DNA from: Schoenoplectus triqueter
Taxonomy: Eukaryota > Streptophyta > Magnoliopsida > Poales > Cyperaceae
Assembly (NCBI GenBank): GCA_964058805.1
Contig: CAXKVV010000282.1
Location: 372,001 to 436,000 of the forward strand
Reading direction: 5' to 3'
Length of the DNA: 64,000 nt
Shown piece after piece: positions 23,301 through 35,762 of this stretch. Position numbers and translations under genes: made by a program. The notes beneath the pieces are model-generated. The model worked only from the letters and a program-made list of their open reading frames with translations, ran no database searches and was not told where the DNA came from. Position 1 is the first letter of the stretch, and each line of letters starts with the position of its first letter.

Positions 23301-25422
23301 AGCTGCCTTTGCCTCCCTTATTTTGGTCAAATCTCCCTCCTAATTTAAAATAAATGAACAAATAAATGAGAACGGATAAATGGTGAAATTTTATAGTTAT
23401 TGAACAAATGTAAAAGAAACAGAAAAGGCAAAAGAATGTGAAGCATCAAAACTTACTGGAGGCATCAAGTCAGATGGACCTTGAAATATGTAGAGACGAG
23501 TTGACCTGAGAGCAATAAGAAAGAACAACATCGGCGTATTTGCTCATTTAGAAGCCAAAAGAAGGATGGGGATCCAATGACCACCCTAACAATGTTTCTT
23601 CAAATAAAATTAAAATGGAACTCCAAAATAGAAAAGAAATATTTATAGACATATTCTTTTTTTTTGAAGTAGCAAGCGAAAAACCTACTATTATATTTCA
23701 TTAATAAAATTTAAGAAGAGTTACAAGGAGAAAGGAGAATGGAGAGAGAGAGAGGGAAATAGAGAAGTGTTATAATATGACTCTGTCCTATACATTGTGG
23801 CTACTCGTTATTTCTGTCCTGTTCTATCTATTGGTATGCTTGCACCCCCCCCCCCCCTCCCATGGCTGCCTTTTGTTCATATTTCCCACTGTTTCAGATA
23901 TGACCTTATAGACATATTCTTGAACTTGTAGATTGATTGTTTTTTTTTTGAATTTATTTGGAAAACCATTGTCAAGGATTTCCAACTTAGAACAAAGGAA
24001 ACTAAAAAGAACTCAAAATACCAAAAATAAAATAATTTGTATATGGTTTACTTACATGCCAAATCTGATCACATCACCAACATGGATTTCTGTGTATTCC
24101 TTCTTTCTAACCTGAATTTCAAAATTCAAAATATGATGATAACCATCAAGTAAAAATCATCGTCAATGTGTGTGTTATTTAAAAAAATAGCCAAGTGTTT
24201 TAGTTTTAACAAACTATCCTTGGGGACATTAACATGTGATGAATTACATAATAAGGTGGGCATATTTTGCCTATACTAACAGTGTACATTAGCAAATTCA
24301 ATAAAAGGAAGTTTATATTAGCAAGGCAGCCAAAGCTGTTTACCTGATTCTTGTTAATAAATGTGCCATGTGTACTACCAAGATCAAAGAGAAATGTTTC
24401 ACCGCCTTCTTTGAACTGAAGGACTGTTGCACAATTTAAAGGAAAACATAGAGTGAGAAAACATTTTAACCAGAACATTTCAAATATTCAAAATACAAAT
24501 ACTAACAGCACTGCAGAGGCATCACAAGTAGTAATCTAAAGAGATGGACATATTCCGGAAATCATACCAGTTTTAACCAGGACACATTGCACAATAACAT
24601 TACCTATGCACCAACTTGACAAATTAACAGACTCTAATACTTGTACCAGATAATCATTAAGCACTTAAATATGTTAATATCCGTAGAATTTTCCAGAGGA
24701 TCAAGTATTAGTTATGATAGCATACCAGCATGAAATCGGGAGATGGTGGGATGCTCCAAAACAAAATCACAAAGTTCTGTTCTTCCAAACATGTAAGTTC
24801 CTTTATCTGAACTGCACCATTGTGTTTCATTAGGATTAAGAGTTGCAATATTTGGTGAGCAAATACCAGTAACAGCCCAGTTATGATACCGAGAATCTAC
24901 TGGTACGTTTGAGACCATTATGTACAATTATTACACAAGTACGTTTTAATACAAGCATTGACTGATGCAGTATAAGGGGAACGGTTCCATTATAGTGACA
25001 GGATGTGTATAATTTATAAACATATCTCATGAATAAAGGTGACGTTTTAGAAAAGAAAGTTCGAACAAAGGGAATACTCACACATCTAACTTCTCTATGA
25101 TTGATCCTTCTTTAAGCACTTCAAAGAAGAAAGGCTGATCAGGAGCCTCGCTCCATTCAGGAATGGTGTACGGTACATGAGACTTAGCACTTTCCAAAAT
25201 CAAACGCTGCACACCAGCGTTAGCATTAGATTTAGGTGCCACATTCGACTCTTCATCTTCCCCCTTGTCAGAATCCTGCAGGGAAGCGGCAGGTTCGTCG
25301 GGGCTACTCGGTTCCTCGGGAAGAGGTTCACCCGAAGGCGGGGGAGGAGGCGGAGGCTCTTGTTCTGAACTGGAGTTGGAGCTCGGGTTGGACGGAGAAG
25401 GAGGTCCCATTGGCACCTTCAT
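20325..25422 (-). CDS. Kanadaptin-like FHA-domain protein (SLC4A1AP family)
   Basis: Exons on the minus strand: 25422-25082, 24811-24726, 24423-24344, 24111-24056, 23505-23457, 23339-23187, 23098-23003, 22898-22785, 22561-22428, 22010-21772, 21490-20672, 20374-20325. All phases agree, giving 738 aa from the ATG at 25422. A Pro/Ser/Glu-rich N-terminus precedes an FHA domain (about aa 115-190) with the phosphothreonine-binding signature residues: GRTELCDFVLEHPTISRFHA, then DLGSTHGTFINKNQV. Charged coiled-coil-like regions follow (KAAREEMRDREESLARARRE). The protein ends in GDGRTRLNERFGY, typical of plant kanadaptin-like proteins such as At5g38840. The family is nuclear and has been linked to RNA processing; the original anion-exchanger link in animals is unlikely to apply. 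One donor (after 21772, GTTTGC) is weak. An L1 fragment sits in intron 4. Confidence 0.93.
23643..23921 (-). mobile_element. 5'-truncated L1-type LINE with 16-bp target duplication
   Basis: Perfect direct repeats 'ttatagacatattctt' lie at 23643-23658 and 23906-23921. Directly after the left repeat comes a T-run followed by 'gaagtagcaagcgaaaaacc' and 'atttcattaataaaattt', the reverse complement of the same L1 3' end seen at 6103-6226. The insertion is 247 bp, contains a 13-C tract (23845-23857), and lies in intron 4 of the kanadaptin-like gene in the gene's own orientation. Confidence 0.85.
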
Positions 25423-26601
25423 CTTCTTCTCCAACGGGTTTTAGAAGAGGGAAAGTGAACCAGAGGAAGGGAGAGCTTTAACACAGAAGGGCAAGGCAAG
25501 GTGCGGGTCGGGTTACAGATGTGATAAGAAACCTGAAACCGACATGGTAGGCGGTCCAAAATCCGAGTTTGGAACAGCTAAGAGAATTCGGATCCAAATG
25601 CGGTATCCGGCCTAAAGATCTCTCTTAATGAGCCTAAGCCTGCATAAACCGCAAAGGCTTTCGTTTTCCCTTTTTCTTCATTTAGATGGTGATCCAAACC
25701 ACAGAGCTCAGTTATTGAATAATAAAGACTAAAATATTCTAGAAGAAAAAATAAATTAAGCTGAAAAATATTTAATTGCCGGCACTAGATTGTTACTTAT
25801 TTTTCAACTTCTAACAAATACGATTATTTTTATCTTAACTTTTTAATTAGGGTTAAAGTTGTATCTTATGTGAGAGGGATCTTTAACATTAACATGGTAC
25901 ACTCTACACTGCAGTCAGCAATGAAAACTCAAAAACCATGTGCTGATTGGGATCCTGCTGTCATAAAAAAATTTATGGCAGCAAAGTGTCAGTTGTTTTA
26001 CCGTTTGATTAGATTTTTTAAAAGAAAATACTGATTCACCTGACAAAAAAGAGAGGTTCAAGGGAATACAATCTACCTTCAATCAGGCTGAACTAAGAAA
26101 AATAATCATAACAACTCGAAACAGGATAACACGCTCCAGAAAATAATTTTACCTTGTCATTCATGATGTTACACAATTTGCTGCTCATCTATGATATGAA
26201 AATTTTGTTATTAAGCCAAACCACATAATTCTACTTCAAGACGAAAACATAGACATAAAGACTTTTAATATGCAACTCAACTAACAAATTTGAATGAAAA
26301 GAATTCTCGACACCCAATTATAACACTCACAAAACACAACATAGTATTGTGTTTCATAATACACTTTACAAAATATGAATATGCACATGAGCTAGCAGAA
26401 TTTTATTTTTTATTACCCCCACTGAATGGAGAAGACGAATCAAATTGAACTCATATCCCCTATAGTATACATCATAGGTGTAGTGAGCAGCCCTGTGAAA
26501 TCTAAATCGTCAGCATCCTGCCAATGATGAAACTTTGACGATCCGGAATAATCTTGCTACCTACTGCACGGGGTGCAGTACTATAGAGGATATGGACTCG
26601 A
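25423..26601. other. Intergenic region between the kanadaptin-like and transporter genes
   Basis: This should contain the 5' UTR and promoter of the kanadaptin-like gene on the left and the 3' UTR of the transporter gene on the right. No other gene or repeat was recognised. Confidence 0.45.
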
Positions 26602-29003
26602 TTAAGTTTGGGAGTCGTTGTCCTTGACGAACAGGGAACGTGCATCACTGTACACTGCTACTGCATTTGAAAAGACAGCAATGACAATCATGAAAACAGA
26701 GAGGATCTTATCCTTCTTGCTTGCTATGCCATGGGGATCCCTGAAAAGATGTTGATAAACAAAAATGAGCAACATAACATCAGTTCTGTAATTAAAACAT
26801 TACATGAGTTAAATATAATATAGTTTAAAAAATAGTAATTTTTTTATTATGTAGAAGACTAATATAACCATGGACAAGCAAGAGAAAAAAAAAAACTCAC
26901 TTTAGAGTAATGGCAGCAGGGAAAATGAAAGCAATGCAAACAGCAGCAGTTGCACCAGTGAACTGGAATGCATCCCAGATACTTGGTATAAAGTTTGCAG
27001 CCAAGAAAATGACCACCAATAAAGCTGCAGTAACACCGGCAAACCGTTTGTTATCTGTTGACAATGGCCGGGCGGAAGGGAACACAAGACCATCCAAATT
27101 GAGCCTCAGTGCGTGAAAAATGATGGGGAAAACCAGCATGAGGTGGAAAACATAGCTGACTCTGACGGCGTCATCTAAGATAGAGCTGTATGGGATGCCG
27201 AGGTTGGAATCAAAGTTTGCAAGCACATCGTCAAGGGTTTGCTCGCCAAAGAGAAGGAAGCCGAAGAAGCTTGTGGTGATGTAAACAGTAGAGCAGAGCA
27301 GCAGGGATGTGCGCACGATTGGCTTTATTTGTGATGAGTCATCCAGTTCATTATCAATGGTGTGAACTGAGTGTAACAAAAAAAAATGTTAACAATTTTC
27401 CAGCTCTTAGGAAACAACAAGAGGTATTATGGTGTAAGGAGGTGGTATAGTATGAACACAGTAGCCATATCAGTTTTATTTTGGATATAATGCCGGAACT
27501 TTAATCAATAAATGCCAGGTGCCATCTGTAAAGCCAAGCCCAAATTAAAGAAAAACCAAATTTAAAAGAAAAGAAGAGAAGCCATGAACTGGAGTCTCTG
27601 AACCTCAATAAGATTAAGATTTATTATATTTTAAAGAGCACAACAGTACTGCTATCAGTAAATCATATCCTGCTAACATAAAAGAACATGATAGTTCTGG
27701 TGAATTAGCATGATATCCATTTTAAATTAACGGCTTCTTGATACTAAAAATATAATATAAGCTAACAAATATATCAGTGCACAAAAAAGATAATTACCAT
27801 TATAGTGACAGATATAAGCAGTGACTAGAACTGGAACGGCAGTGAAGAGATTCCACACAGAATTCAGATCAGTTACCTCAGGAAACAGCTTGGGCATCGA
27901 AATGCCACCACTTATCAACTTGACAATAGCAATGCCAGCTGTGATCACCACAAAAACAACCGCAAGCGCTACTGAGACAGCTGAAGTGTATCTCAGTGAA
28001 TCTGCAAAACAATTCAAGTTTCAAGCATTAGGAGCTTGTGGAATCTCAGATTAAACACAGTAATTACAATCAAGCTGCACTTACCAACACGCTTGAAGCA
28101 TGCCAGAGGAGTAAACACGCACAAAGTGGTAAAAAGGAGGATGACAAATCGGCTGTTCCACCACTGAGAACCAAACCAGCCCTCTAGCACACCAAAATGG
28201 TGGACCCCACTTGCTGAAGTTCCCGATAGCACATCCCCTGCAGGCAACCTCGCACAGTTAACATTTATAATCAAAGGAATTATAAGATATGCCATGGAAG
28301 CATTATCAGTGGAAAATGTAGTTTTAAAATGTTTGTCCAATTTGTAATTCTTCTCAGCTGAGAATTGAACACACTATATAAGGAAAACTTGCATGTAGAC
28401 ATTTCCCAAGTCTGGATTCCTCAAGTGCATACCAAATAAAGAACACAGCTTATGCTAAAATAAGGTAATAGAGCTTACCAAGAAATTCTACAGATAACGA
28501 ATAAAACTAACAGAAAAACAGCAAAAAAAAATGAACAAGATACTCAACAGCAACAAAAAAACAACAATCATACCAATTATAATCATGTAGACGATCATGA
28601 CGCCAATATTATTTACCACCACGCAAATTTGAAGCAGATTCTTTCCCACCTTTCCAAAGGTGTCCCCCATAACCCCTCCATAAGACACTGCCTTACAAAC
28701 CCGACTGAACCTGACGAGCATCTCAATTGATGACTCTGTCAGAATTGCGCCGAAAACTATCATAAGCAGTCCAGGTATGAGCCCCAGGACCTTCATCGTG
28801 GCCGGCAAGGCCATGATCCCTGCACCGACGATTGTCGTCGAGAGATTGAACACAGCGCCAGCAAATGACGCGCCATTGAATTCGTCATACCCGCCTTCTC
28901 CATCCTCATACTTTGTTGGTAAAAGAGGTGTCTTTTCTTCTACGATCTGCTTGTTCTTGCGATTCCCCCTCTTCTCAACTGGATTTATGCTTCCAATCGT
29001 CAT
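26602..29003 (-). CDS. AVT6-type amino acid transporter (SLC38/AAAP family)
   Basis: Exons on the minus strand: 29003-28574, 28237-28085, 28001-27798, 27366-26901, 26740-26602. Phases agree and give 463 aa from the ATG at 29003. The protein has a hydrophilic N-terminus followed by about eleven hydrophobic segments. Segment 1 carries the family signature GAVFNLSTTIVGAGIMALP, with later SGVHHFGVLEGWFG and NVHTIDNELDD, all characteristic of plant AVT6 proteins and animal SLC38 relatives. These carriers move amino acids across the vacuolar or endomembrane system, exporting from the vacuole in characterised Arabidopsis and yeast members. Substrates for this protein (acidic or neutral amino acids) cannot be read from the sequence. 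Length is close to the family norm and there are no breaks. It is in the same orientation as the kanadaptin-like gene, 1.2 kb away, with no sign of shared function. Confidence 0.93.
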
Positions 29004-30239
29004 GCTCAATTTCTGGTTTGTTGTTTTGGGAAAGAGGGGAAAATTAATTGCAAGGACTTGAGCTTTGGTGTTCTGATAATAGACTACTACTCAATTGCGT
29101 CCCGTATTGCACAAGAAAAATGGAGGTCAAATCCGTTGCTTTTGACTGCGATAGGCGGATTAGATAAGCAATCAGATAGTTTGCGATAAAATTGAAAAAA
29201 AATGGAGGGTTATTTGTGCTAATTGTAAAACTAAACAAGGGGAAGAGAGAATTTGAGACGTCCTTTCTATGAATTTTTCTCTTCAAAATTCTCTCTTCTC
29301 ACCCTTTTCCAGCTCCTCCCTCTGCCCTCAAAGGGTCAGAAATGGCGTGTTTCCAGCAGAAAAGAGAGGGGTCGAGGGTAGAGATGTAATTTCGGTCTCC
29401 ATAAAAGACTATTAGGCGGACCCGTTCTACAAGAAGGAGACGTTACCGACCATGGGACCCACGACGTCCAACGACACGTGGTTGTAAATCTCGACCGCAA
29501 TATACTACGCTCTTGTCAAACACGGATGACGTGTTTAACTATTATTGGTCTATATATTCAATGATAATGCGCTGGCTATTGATAGCACCAATCAAATGTG
29601 CTATGTTGATAATGGAGGGTGAAGAGAGTCTAAAATCCTAAATCACTCGGGATCGCAAACAGCAACCGAAAGGAATCTCGTGGTCGTGGTTCCCTGTTTC
29701 TTGATTCAGTGCTTCCCCTCCAGTTTCTCTAACTCCAGCTATATGGCATTGTTCATTAAAATGGAGAGGTCCGTACGGTGTTGGAAAAGCAATTGCGACA
29801 TGTTTGTCCGGTTCATTTCTTGGTTGAGTTTGAGACTTTGAGTACATGCAACATGCGGGACCGACCCGGTTTAATGATGGTTTATATAATTAAATTGCAT
29901 CAGCAATTAAGGAGAGAATAAATGAGGGAATTAGAGACGAAAGACAAAAGACAATGTCAAAGCGGGTATCCTGGCCTGTCAGATGGAAGTCTCTGGAAAA
30001 GAGGAAAAAAAAATGGGAAGACATGAAAATTTGAAAATGTCATATTGGCTGCATATTGCTGCGCGTGCCTCCCAAAATGAAAAAAATAATAATAATTAGA
30101 GGACACAAGACGTGATTTAAAAACTGAAAAATATATATCTTACTAAATTATAGATATGACTCAAAATTAGTATTTTTCTTTGACCAATTTGAGTTCTATA
30201 CGTATCCAATTTGAGTTCTATGATGGATAAGGTTTTAAG
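29004..30239. other. Upstream region of the transporter gene
   Basis: The first few hundred bases should hold the promoter and 5' UTR of the minus-strand AVT6-like gene. No other gene was recognised. The short open frames at 29044-29286 and 29638-29847 (minus) show no domain. Confidence 0.4.
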
Positions 30240-30533
30240 TAGAGGTGGCAATCGGGCGGGTCGGGTCGTGTTCGGGTTGGGTCAGTTTGATATTCTAGAA
30301 GAAATCAGGTCGGGTCGAGTCGGGTCAGGGTCAGGTCGGGTCGGGTCAATTTATATGTTGTATTTTTTCAGATCGTTGATAGATTTCGATTGGATTAAAG
30401 GTCATTTGATCTCGGATCGGGTCGGATCGAGTCAGTTTGACTTTCTTAAAAAAATGGATCGGATCGGGTTTGAATCCGGATGGGGCGGGCGGGTTTCTCG
30501 GGTCGGGACGGTTCTGCCACCTCTAGTTTCAAG
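30232..30533. mobile_element. hAT-type MITE with GGGTC-rich interior
   Basis: The element (30240-30525, 286 bp) starts with 'tagaggtggca' and ends with its exact reverse complement. It is flanked by 8-bp direct repeats with one mismatch ('gttttaag' 30232-30239, 'gtttcaag' 30526-30533), the duplication size of hAT transposons. The interior has many GGGTCGGGTC-type subrepeats, which make it far more GC-rich than its surroundings. The long plus-strand frame over it (30211-30618) is an artefact of this composition. Confidence 0.85.
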
Positions 30534-30739
30534 ACCCAGTACAAAATCTATATTTTGCAACTACTTGATCTTGTATACATTGAGAGCATATTTTATTCCT
30601 ATGATTGAAAAAAATTAAATTGTTTGCTACATCATCAATTATTCAATTTAGAAGTATTATTTACATAGGAGGGTTCCTTCATTTTTATTTATGTCTCCGT
30701 CATATTTTTATTTTAATTTTTTTAATAGCTAATAGCTTA

Positions 30740-30945
30740 AAACTTGTAACAAAAATATTAAAATAAAACTATTGAATTCAATATATATCACTTTATATTA
30801 TGTATTTGACACGAAACTTACAAGAAATTTGCTAATGTGAAAATTTGAAGAAATTTTTATGTAAGGAGATAATATAATATAGATCAAATCTAATGATTTT
30901 AGTTTTATCATTTCAGTTTTAATATTTTTGTTATTGAAATGTCAT
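30740..30945. repeat. Foldback repeat, family C copy 1
   Basis: The left arm 'aacaaaaatattaaaataaa' is partly inverted at the right end ('ttttaatatttttgttattg'). The left arm and centre resemble the foldback at 62086-62440. Boundaries are uncertain and no target duplication was identified. Confidence 0.45.
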
Positions 30946-31133
30946 AAGAACTTATTTAAAATTTGACTCAGATTTCACCATTCACAAACATTATATACTC
31001 TTCTACCTTATTGGACAAATATCATAACACCAGAGGTTTCATTATTGACATGCGCATTTGGGTTTTGACCCAATCTAATTTGAAAATGAATATGTAATGT
31101 ACATGGACTCAGAGAAGGATGAAAGTGGAATGA

Positions 31134-31237
31134 ATGGGGGTCAATTGATTTATTTTTTATTTAAAAATCACTAATATATGTATAATTTTACTATATTTTT
31201 GATGAAAATTAGTAAATTCATTATTATTGACCCCCAT
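31134..31237. repeat. Short inverted repeat with 12-bp ends
   Basis: Ends 'atgggggtcaat' and 'attgacccccat' are perfect inverted repeats, 104 bp apart outer to outer, with an AT-rich centre. It may be a very small MITE or solo ends of one. Confidence 0.5.
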
Positions 31238-32347
31238 ATATTTTATATATTTTTTACACCATTGATCCATATATATTAAAAAGTTATACAAATTAAGTAA
31301 TTATTATTTTGTGTAATATAAAAATCTAAAGTGTTGACACCCATACAAAATATTTCTTAACTTCCCACGAAATAACCATTTTTATTCTTATATTAGTAAT
31401 TATATGACAAACGTACTTCTCATTAAGGATACTGATTTCAAATTTTCAATCATCAAAAAGTCATTCAGATTTTGTCCAGTCATGATTCGTCCTTTCCTTC
31501 TTTTTTTTTTGTGATAAATATCAGAAAAATAATAAATTTATGTACATTCCGAGACCTAAGTTGGCAAAAAATGATTATGCAGACCAACTTGTTAATTAAT
31601 TCTTTCAAAAGAGTTTCAATCCAACTTTTTATTTGAAAATTTCAAGAACTATATTTGTTTATTTAAGAAAAATCTGAAAATTTCAGATTTTGCACCAAGT
31701 TTCATCGTGACTTTGTGTAATTTAATTAAAATCATGGTTGGTGATTTGCTGAACATTGATTACTTCTATAAATTGATAAATGTCGTGACCATAGACGTAA
31801 ATGTTGAACCTTAATTTCAAATTGATGATACACTGCACATTTATTTTGCTCCTTTATGGTGTCAACCATTCATTCCAAAGCACTTGCAAGATTCCATGGA
31901 TCCATGATTATTAATCTGCAGTAAAAATGTAAAAAGACATCACTACTTGAGACTTGCATTTACAATCTGCATAAATATATTTTTTAAATAGGACTCTTCA
32001 GCGTATATTATTTTTTATATATTTTTTTCACAGATTTTTTTAGACTCCATATTTCATTCATCTAAAAAATTACATAGATCACAAGTGAGTCTTAACTCTT
32101 AAACATACATATTTGTGTATAATGAAAAAAGAAAAATATCACAACCGTGTTATCTGAAAGATCATAAATTTTGAACCTACGTCACTTCTTAAAGAGACAA
32201 GACACATTATTATATTATATTATATGTACTAAATCTGCAGTTTACAATGTGCATATATGATATATCAATAAATTAATTGCAACATTATCAGAGAAATCGT
32301 ACATTAATGCTACTCTTTGGAGTATAATGCCGCTCAATATGCTGACT

Positions 32348-33559
32348 GCATTTCTACAGAATTTTTTTATAGTAAATAAAATAATTAAATATATGGAATT
32401 GATGAGATGGACCTGTTTTTAAGCCACTATAGTCAGATCCGAGTTTCAAACTCGGGTCCAATTTTTTTTTCTTTTATTTATTTATTATTTTTAATAGGTT
32501 TTAATAGTTTATTTAATTTATTTATTATGTTTAAATATTTATTTTATAATTTAGTTTTTTAATAGGTTTTAATATTTATCTTTTTACTTTAGATTATTTA
32601 AAATATTTATTTAATTATCTTGTTATGTGTAATTATATAATTAAATTCATTAAGAGACAAATTGATTAGATAAAAATAAATGTTATTGTATATTATTCAC
32701 TCATTCAATAATCCATACTAAACAAATATAATTATACATCCAATAATAAAAAATATTTACTCAATAATACGTACATACATCATGCTCATGTAATAACATG
32801 AAAAACTATACATTTTCGTTTAAAAAATTCAAAGAAAGAAATGAAAAAACATAAGTTTAAAACTTTAAATATGTTTTTGAGCTTGAAAATGATATTCTTT
32901 GGCCCTAAAAATGGTGGTAATGGCGTAAGATGTTAACATTGTAGATTTCATCGTAAACTTTCTGTGACTGTGTAACATGCTTCAATCAGAGTTTTCTATC
33001 AAAAATTATGACCATTTGAAGTTGAGATAGTTAAATTTCGATTTTTATTTATTCTCTCTCTCTTCTTTCTTTCTTATTTCTCTCTTTGTCTCTCTCACCT
33101 CTCTTTTTATATAAAAAAACAGATGATAAAGGGTTGTTAATCCATGAGATTTTAGTTTTTAAATTTTAATTTTTAGATTGTTGTATTGGATGTTGTCTAA
33201 AGTAATTTTTTATTGTAGTAATAATATGAATTAACATACTCAGTGTTAATATTAAATAAATATTTTAAATAAGCTAAATTAAAAAGATAAAAATTAAAAC
33301 CTATTAAAAAAAGCTAAATTACAAAATAAATATTTAAACATAACAAATAAACTAAATAAACCATTAAAACCTATTAAAAATAATAAATAAACAAACATAA
33401 GAAGAAAAAAAACTAGACCCGAGTTTGAAACTCTGGTCAGGGTGCTGGACCCGAGTTTGAAACTCGGGTCTAGTTATGATGGATAAAAAATGGGTCCATC
33501 TTATCAATTTCATATATTTAATTATTTTATTTACTATAATAAAAAATCTGGCATTTCTA
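32348..33559. mobile_element. Mutator-like non-autonomous element with terminal inverted repeats of nearly 300 bp
   Basis: The element (32357-33550, 1194 bp) has ends that are inverted copies over roughly 280-300 bp: 'cagaattttttta...agtaaataaa' on the left, and the same series reversed on the right. It is flanked by perfect 9-bp direct repeats, 'gcatttcta', at 32348-32356 and 33551-33559, the duplication size of Mutator-like elements. A small palindrome, 'acccgagtttcaaactcggg', lies in each arm, once on the left and twice on the right. There is no transposase ORF. Confidence 0.85.
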
Positions 33560-34649
33560 AATAAAGATGAGAACAAAATAATTCAATTTTAAATATTCAC
33601 AAAGAACTTTTATTCAAATTCGAATTAAGATTGCAACTCAGGAACCCCTTTCGTGATATAAATAGTACATCTGGTATGATTTATAATTGATTATCCCTTT
33701 TTTTGTTAATAGTAATGATACATCTGTTAGCGGAAGTAATACTTTTAATAAAAAATATTTATTTGTACAAATATTTTTTCTATTATCTTTATTGAAGTTT
33801 AACTAATATGCTTCTATAAATATTGCAGCCGGAATATTTTTGGACCAGTTTTCAAAATTTTATACCCAAAATGTCAATCAAAGAAGCTAAAAAAAACATT
33901 CGATCATAAACATATAGAATACCAATTATTACTCATGTCTGAAAATCGTAAAAAGCCATGTGGAGAGATTTATTTTGTTATTTTAAGGACGGGATTGCAG
34001 ATAGTGGCTGAAACACCAAGAATAAATAGCACGTGTTTGTAATAAAGTGAAAATATTAAATATATATAGTATGTACCCGGAATTTTTAATTTAAAAAAAT
34101 GCTATTCACCCATGTGATTAGGCACAACTTTATTTTATTATACCTAGCTATCATCATTTTCGTGATTTAAATATCTAAAATCTCTGGAGATGCGTGGAAA
34201 TGTACGGCCGTGATTAATTTTCTGTGTTCATGCTAGGATTACGTTCGTCGAGTAGAAACTCAGATGTTTGAAATTCGATTAATTTTTTCTAATATTTAAA
34301 GTTGAACTGTTTTTTACTTTTACGTTTAATTATTTAACAAATAAAAACATTTTGTGTTCAATAATTGAAAAATAAAATAAGGTTTAAGGGGGGAAAAGGT
34401 AGCGGGGAGAGATGGAACTAGATTCTTGTATCCTGATTCAACTCCTTATGGCATATAATTCATTTGGTAAATCAAGAAGGCAGACAAAATTAGTAGGAAT
34501 ATTACTTTTGTTTCAAACTTTTCGAAGAACAATATATCTGATTTTAATTTTAAAATTTAACAAGATTATGTTATTAAATATTTAAAAATCTAAGGCAGGG
34601 TTTTCTTTTTTAATATCTTACTGAAAGACAAATAGAAAATAAATTAATG

Positions 34650-35000
34650 TTGCTAGGGGCGGATGCATGATTTTATTAGGGGGGCAATTTATCGGATTAT
34701 AATAGCTTATCGGGTTCAAATTCATTAACTAATCGGGTACTAAATAAATAATTAATAATTTAATATATATTCTTATCTAATAAAAAAATATTAAAATAAT
34801 AATATTTTATATATTAAAAATAATAACAAAATAAATCTCAAAATAATAGATAATCAAGTTGATGAAGAAAGTTTCCGTCTACGAAACTTTATATTTTGAT
34901 ATATTTATATAATTATTTTATTATGTACGATATTAAATATTTTTTTCTCAATAAAATTAATCAGACAATTTAGGGGGGCAAATTACCAAAAGCATTACCG
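34650..35000. other. AT-rich stretch with two 'aggggggcaa' motifs
   Basis: A 'ctaggggcggatgcatgatt' block and two 'taggggggcaa' motifs (about 34677 and 34972) suggest the remnant of a transposable element, but ends and target duplications could not be set. No coding content was seen. Confidence 0.3.
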
Positions 35001-35702
35001 AAAAGCACTGTTTTTCAAAATTATTGCTAAATTAATTCTGATTCTGCAAATTATTGCATTATTTCGGTCCACTAATTCTGATTTTGTAATTTTTTTTTAA
35101 AGTATGGCAGTGCATGTATTCCAATCTATCTGATATCACCTATCACTATCAGCGATAATAAATCTGATATCACCTATCAGCGACAAAGAAATAATATCGT
35201 CGCAAAGAATAATTAAGAATAGAGGAAGTAGAAATAACAAATAAGAAAATTGAAAAAATAGTGATTTTTAGATAAACATGAGGATAGTAAAAAATACTGT
35301 TATTCGAAATGATAAAAAATTATTTAAATTGTATATTCAGAATAACAACAGTTAGAATAATGAAAAATAAAACACCAACTATTTCAACTCTCATTGGAAT
35401 AATAAAATAACAATTGTTATTCATGTGTACACAGTTCAACTTGAAATGGAATGCTCCAAATCTCTGCAGTATCCAATGATTCAAATGCAGCAAGAGAAGA
35501 GAACCTCAAATTCCCTTGGTCTTTCTCCATTTTGCCTTGCCACTAGACTGAGGTCAAGTCCAAACCATCTCACATCATATTCTTTTTGGTGCCATACTTT
35601 CATGATTTATTTTCCTGTTCTGTGGATTAATTGGCGTCACAAGTAAAAAAAATATTCAGGAAATTATTTCAATGAAGTTTTAATTTTTTATAATTCTTGA
35701 TT

Positions 35703-35762
35703 TGGCTAAGATATAGATATAATTCAAATTTATGGCTAAGATATAGATATAATTCAAATTTA
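35703..35762 (+). repeat. 30-bp tandem repeat, two copies
   Basis: A 30-bp unit beginning 'tggctaagatatagatat' is repeated once, head to tail and without mismatch. It lies in AT-rich non-coding DNA. Confidence 0.85.

Noticed and set aside
25423..25434. Upstream extension of the kanadaptin-like frame
   Set aside because: The extension opens with TTG; the first ATG is at 25422.
30211..30618. Plus-strand open frame rich in Gly, Arg and Val
   Set aside because: It is the translation of GGGTC subrepeats of a hAT-type MITE.
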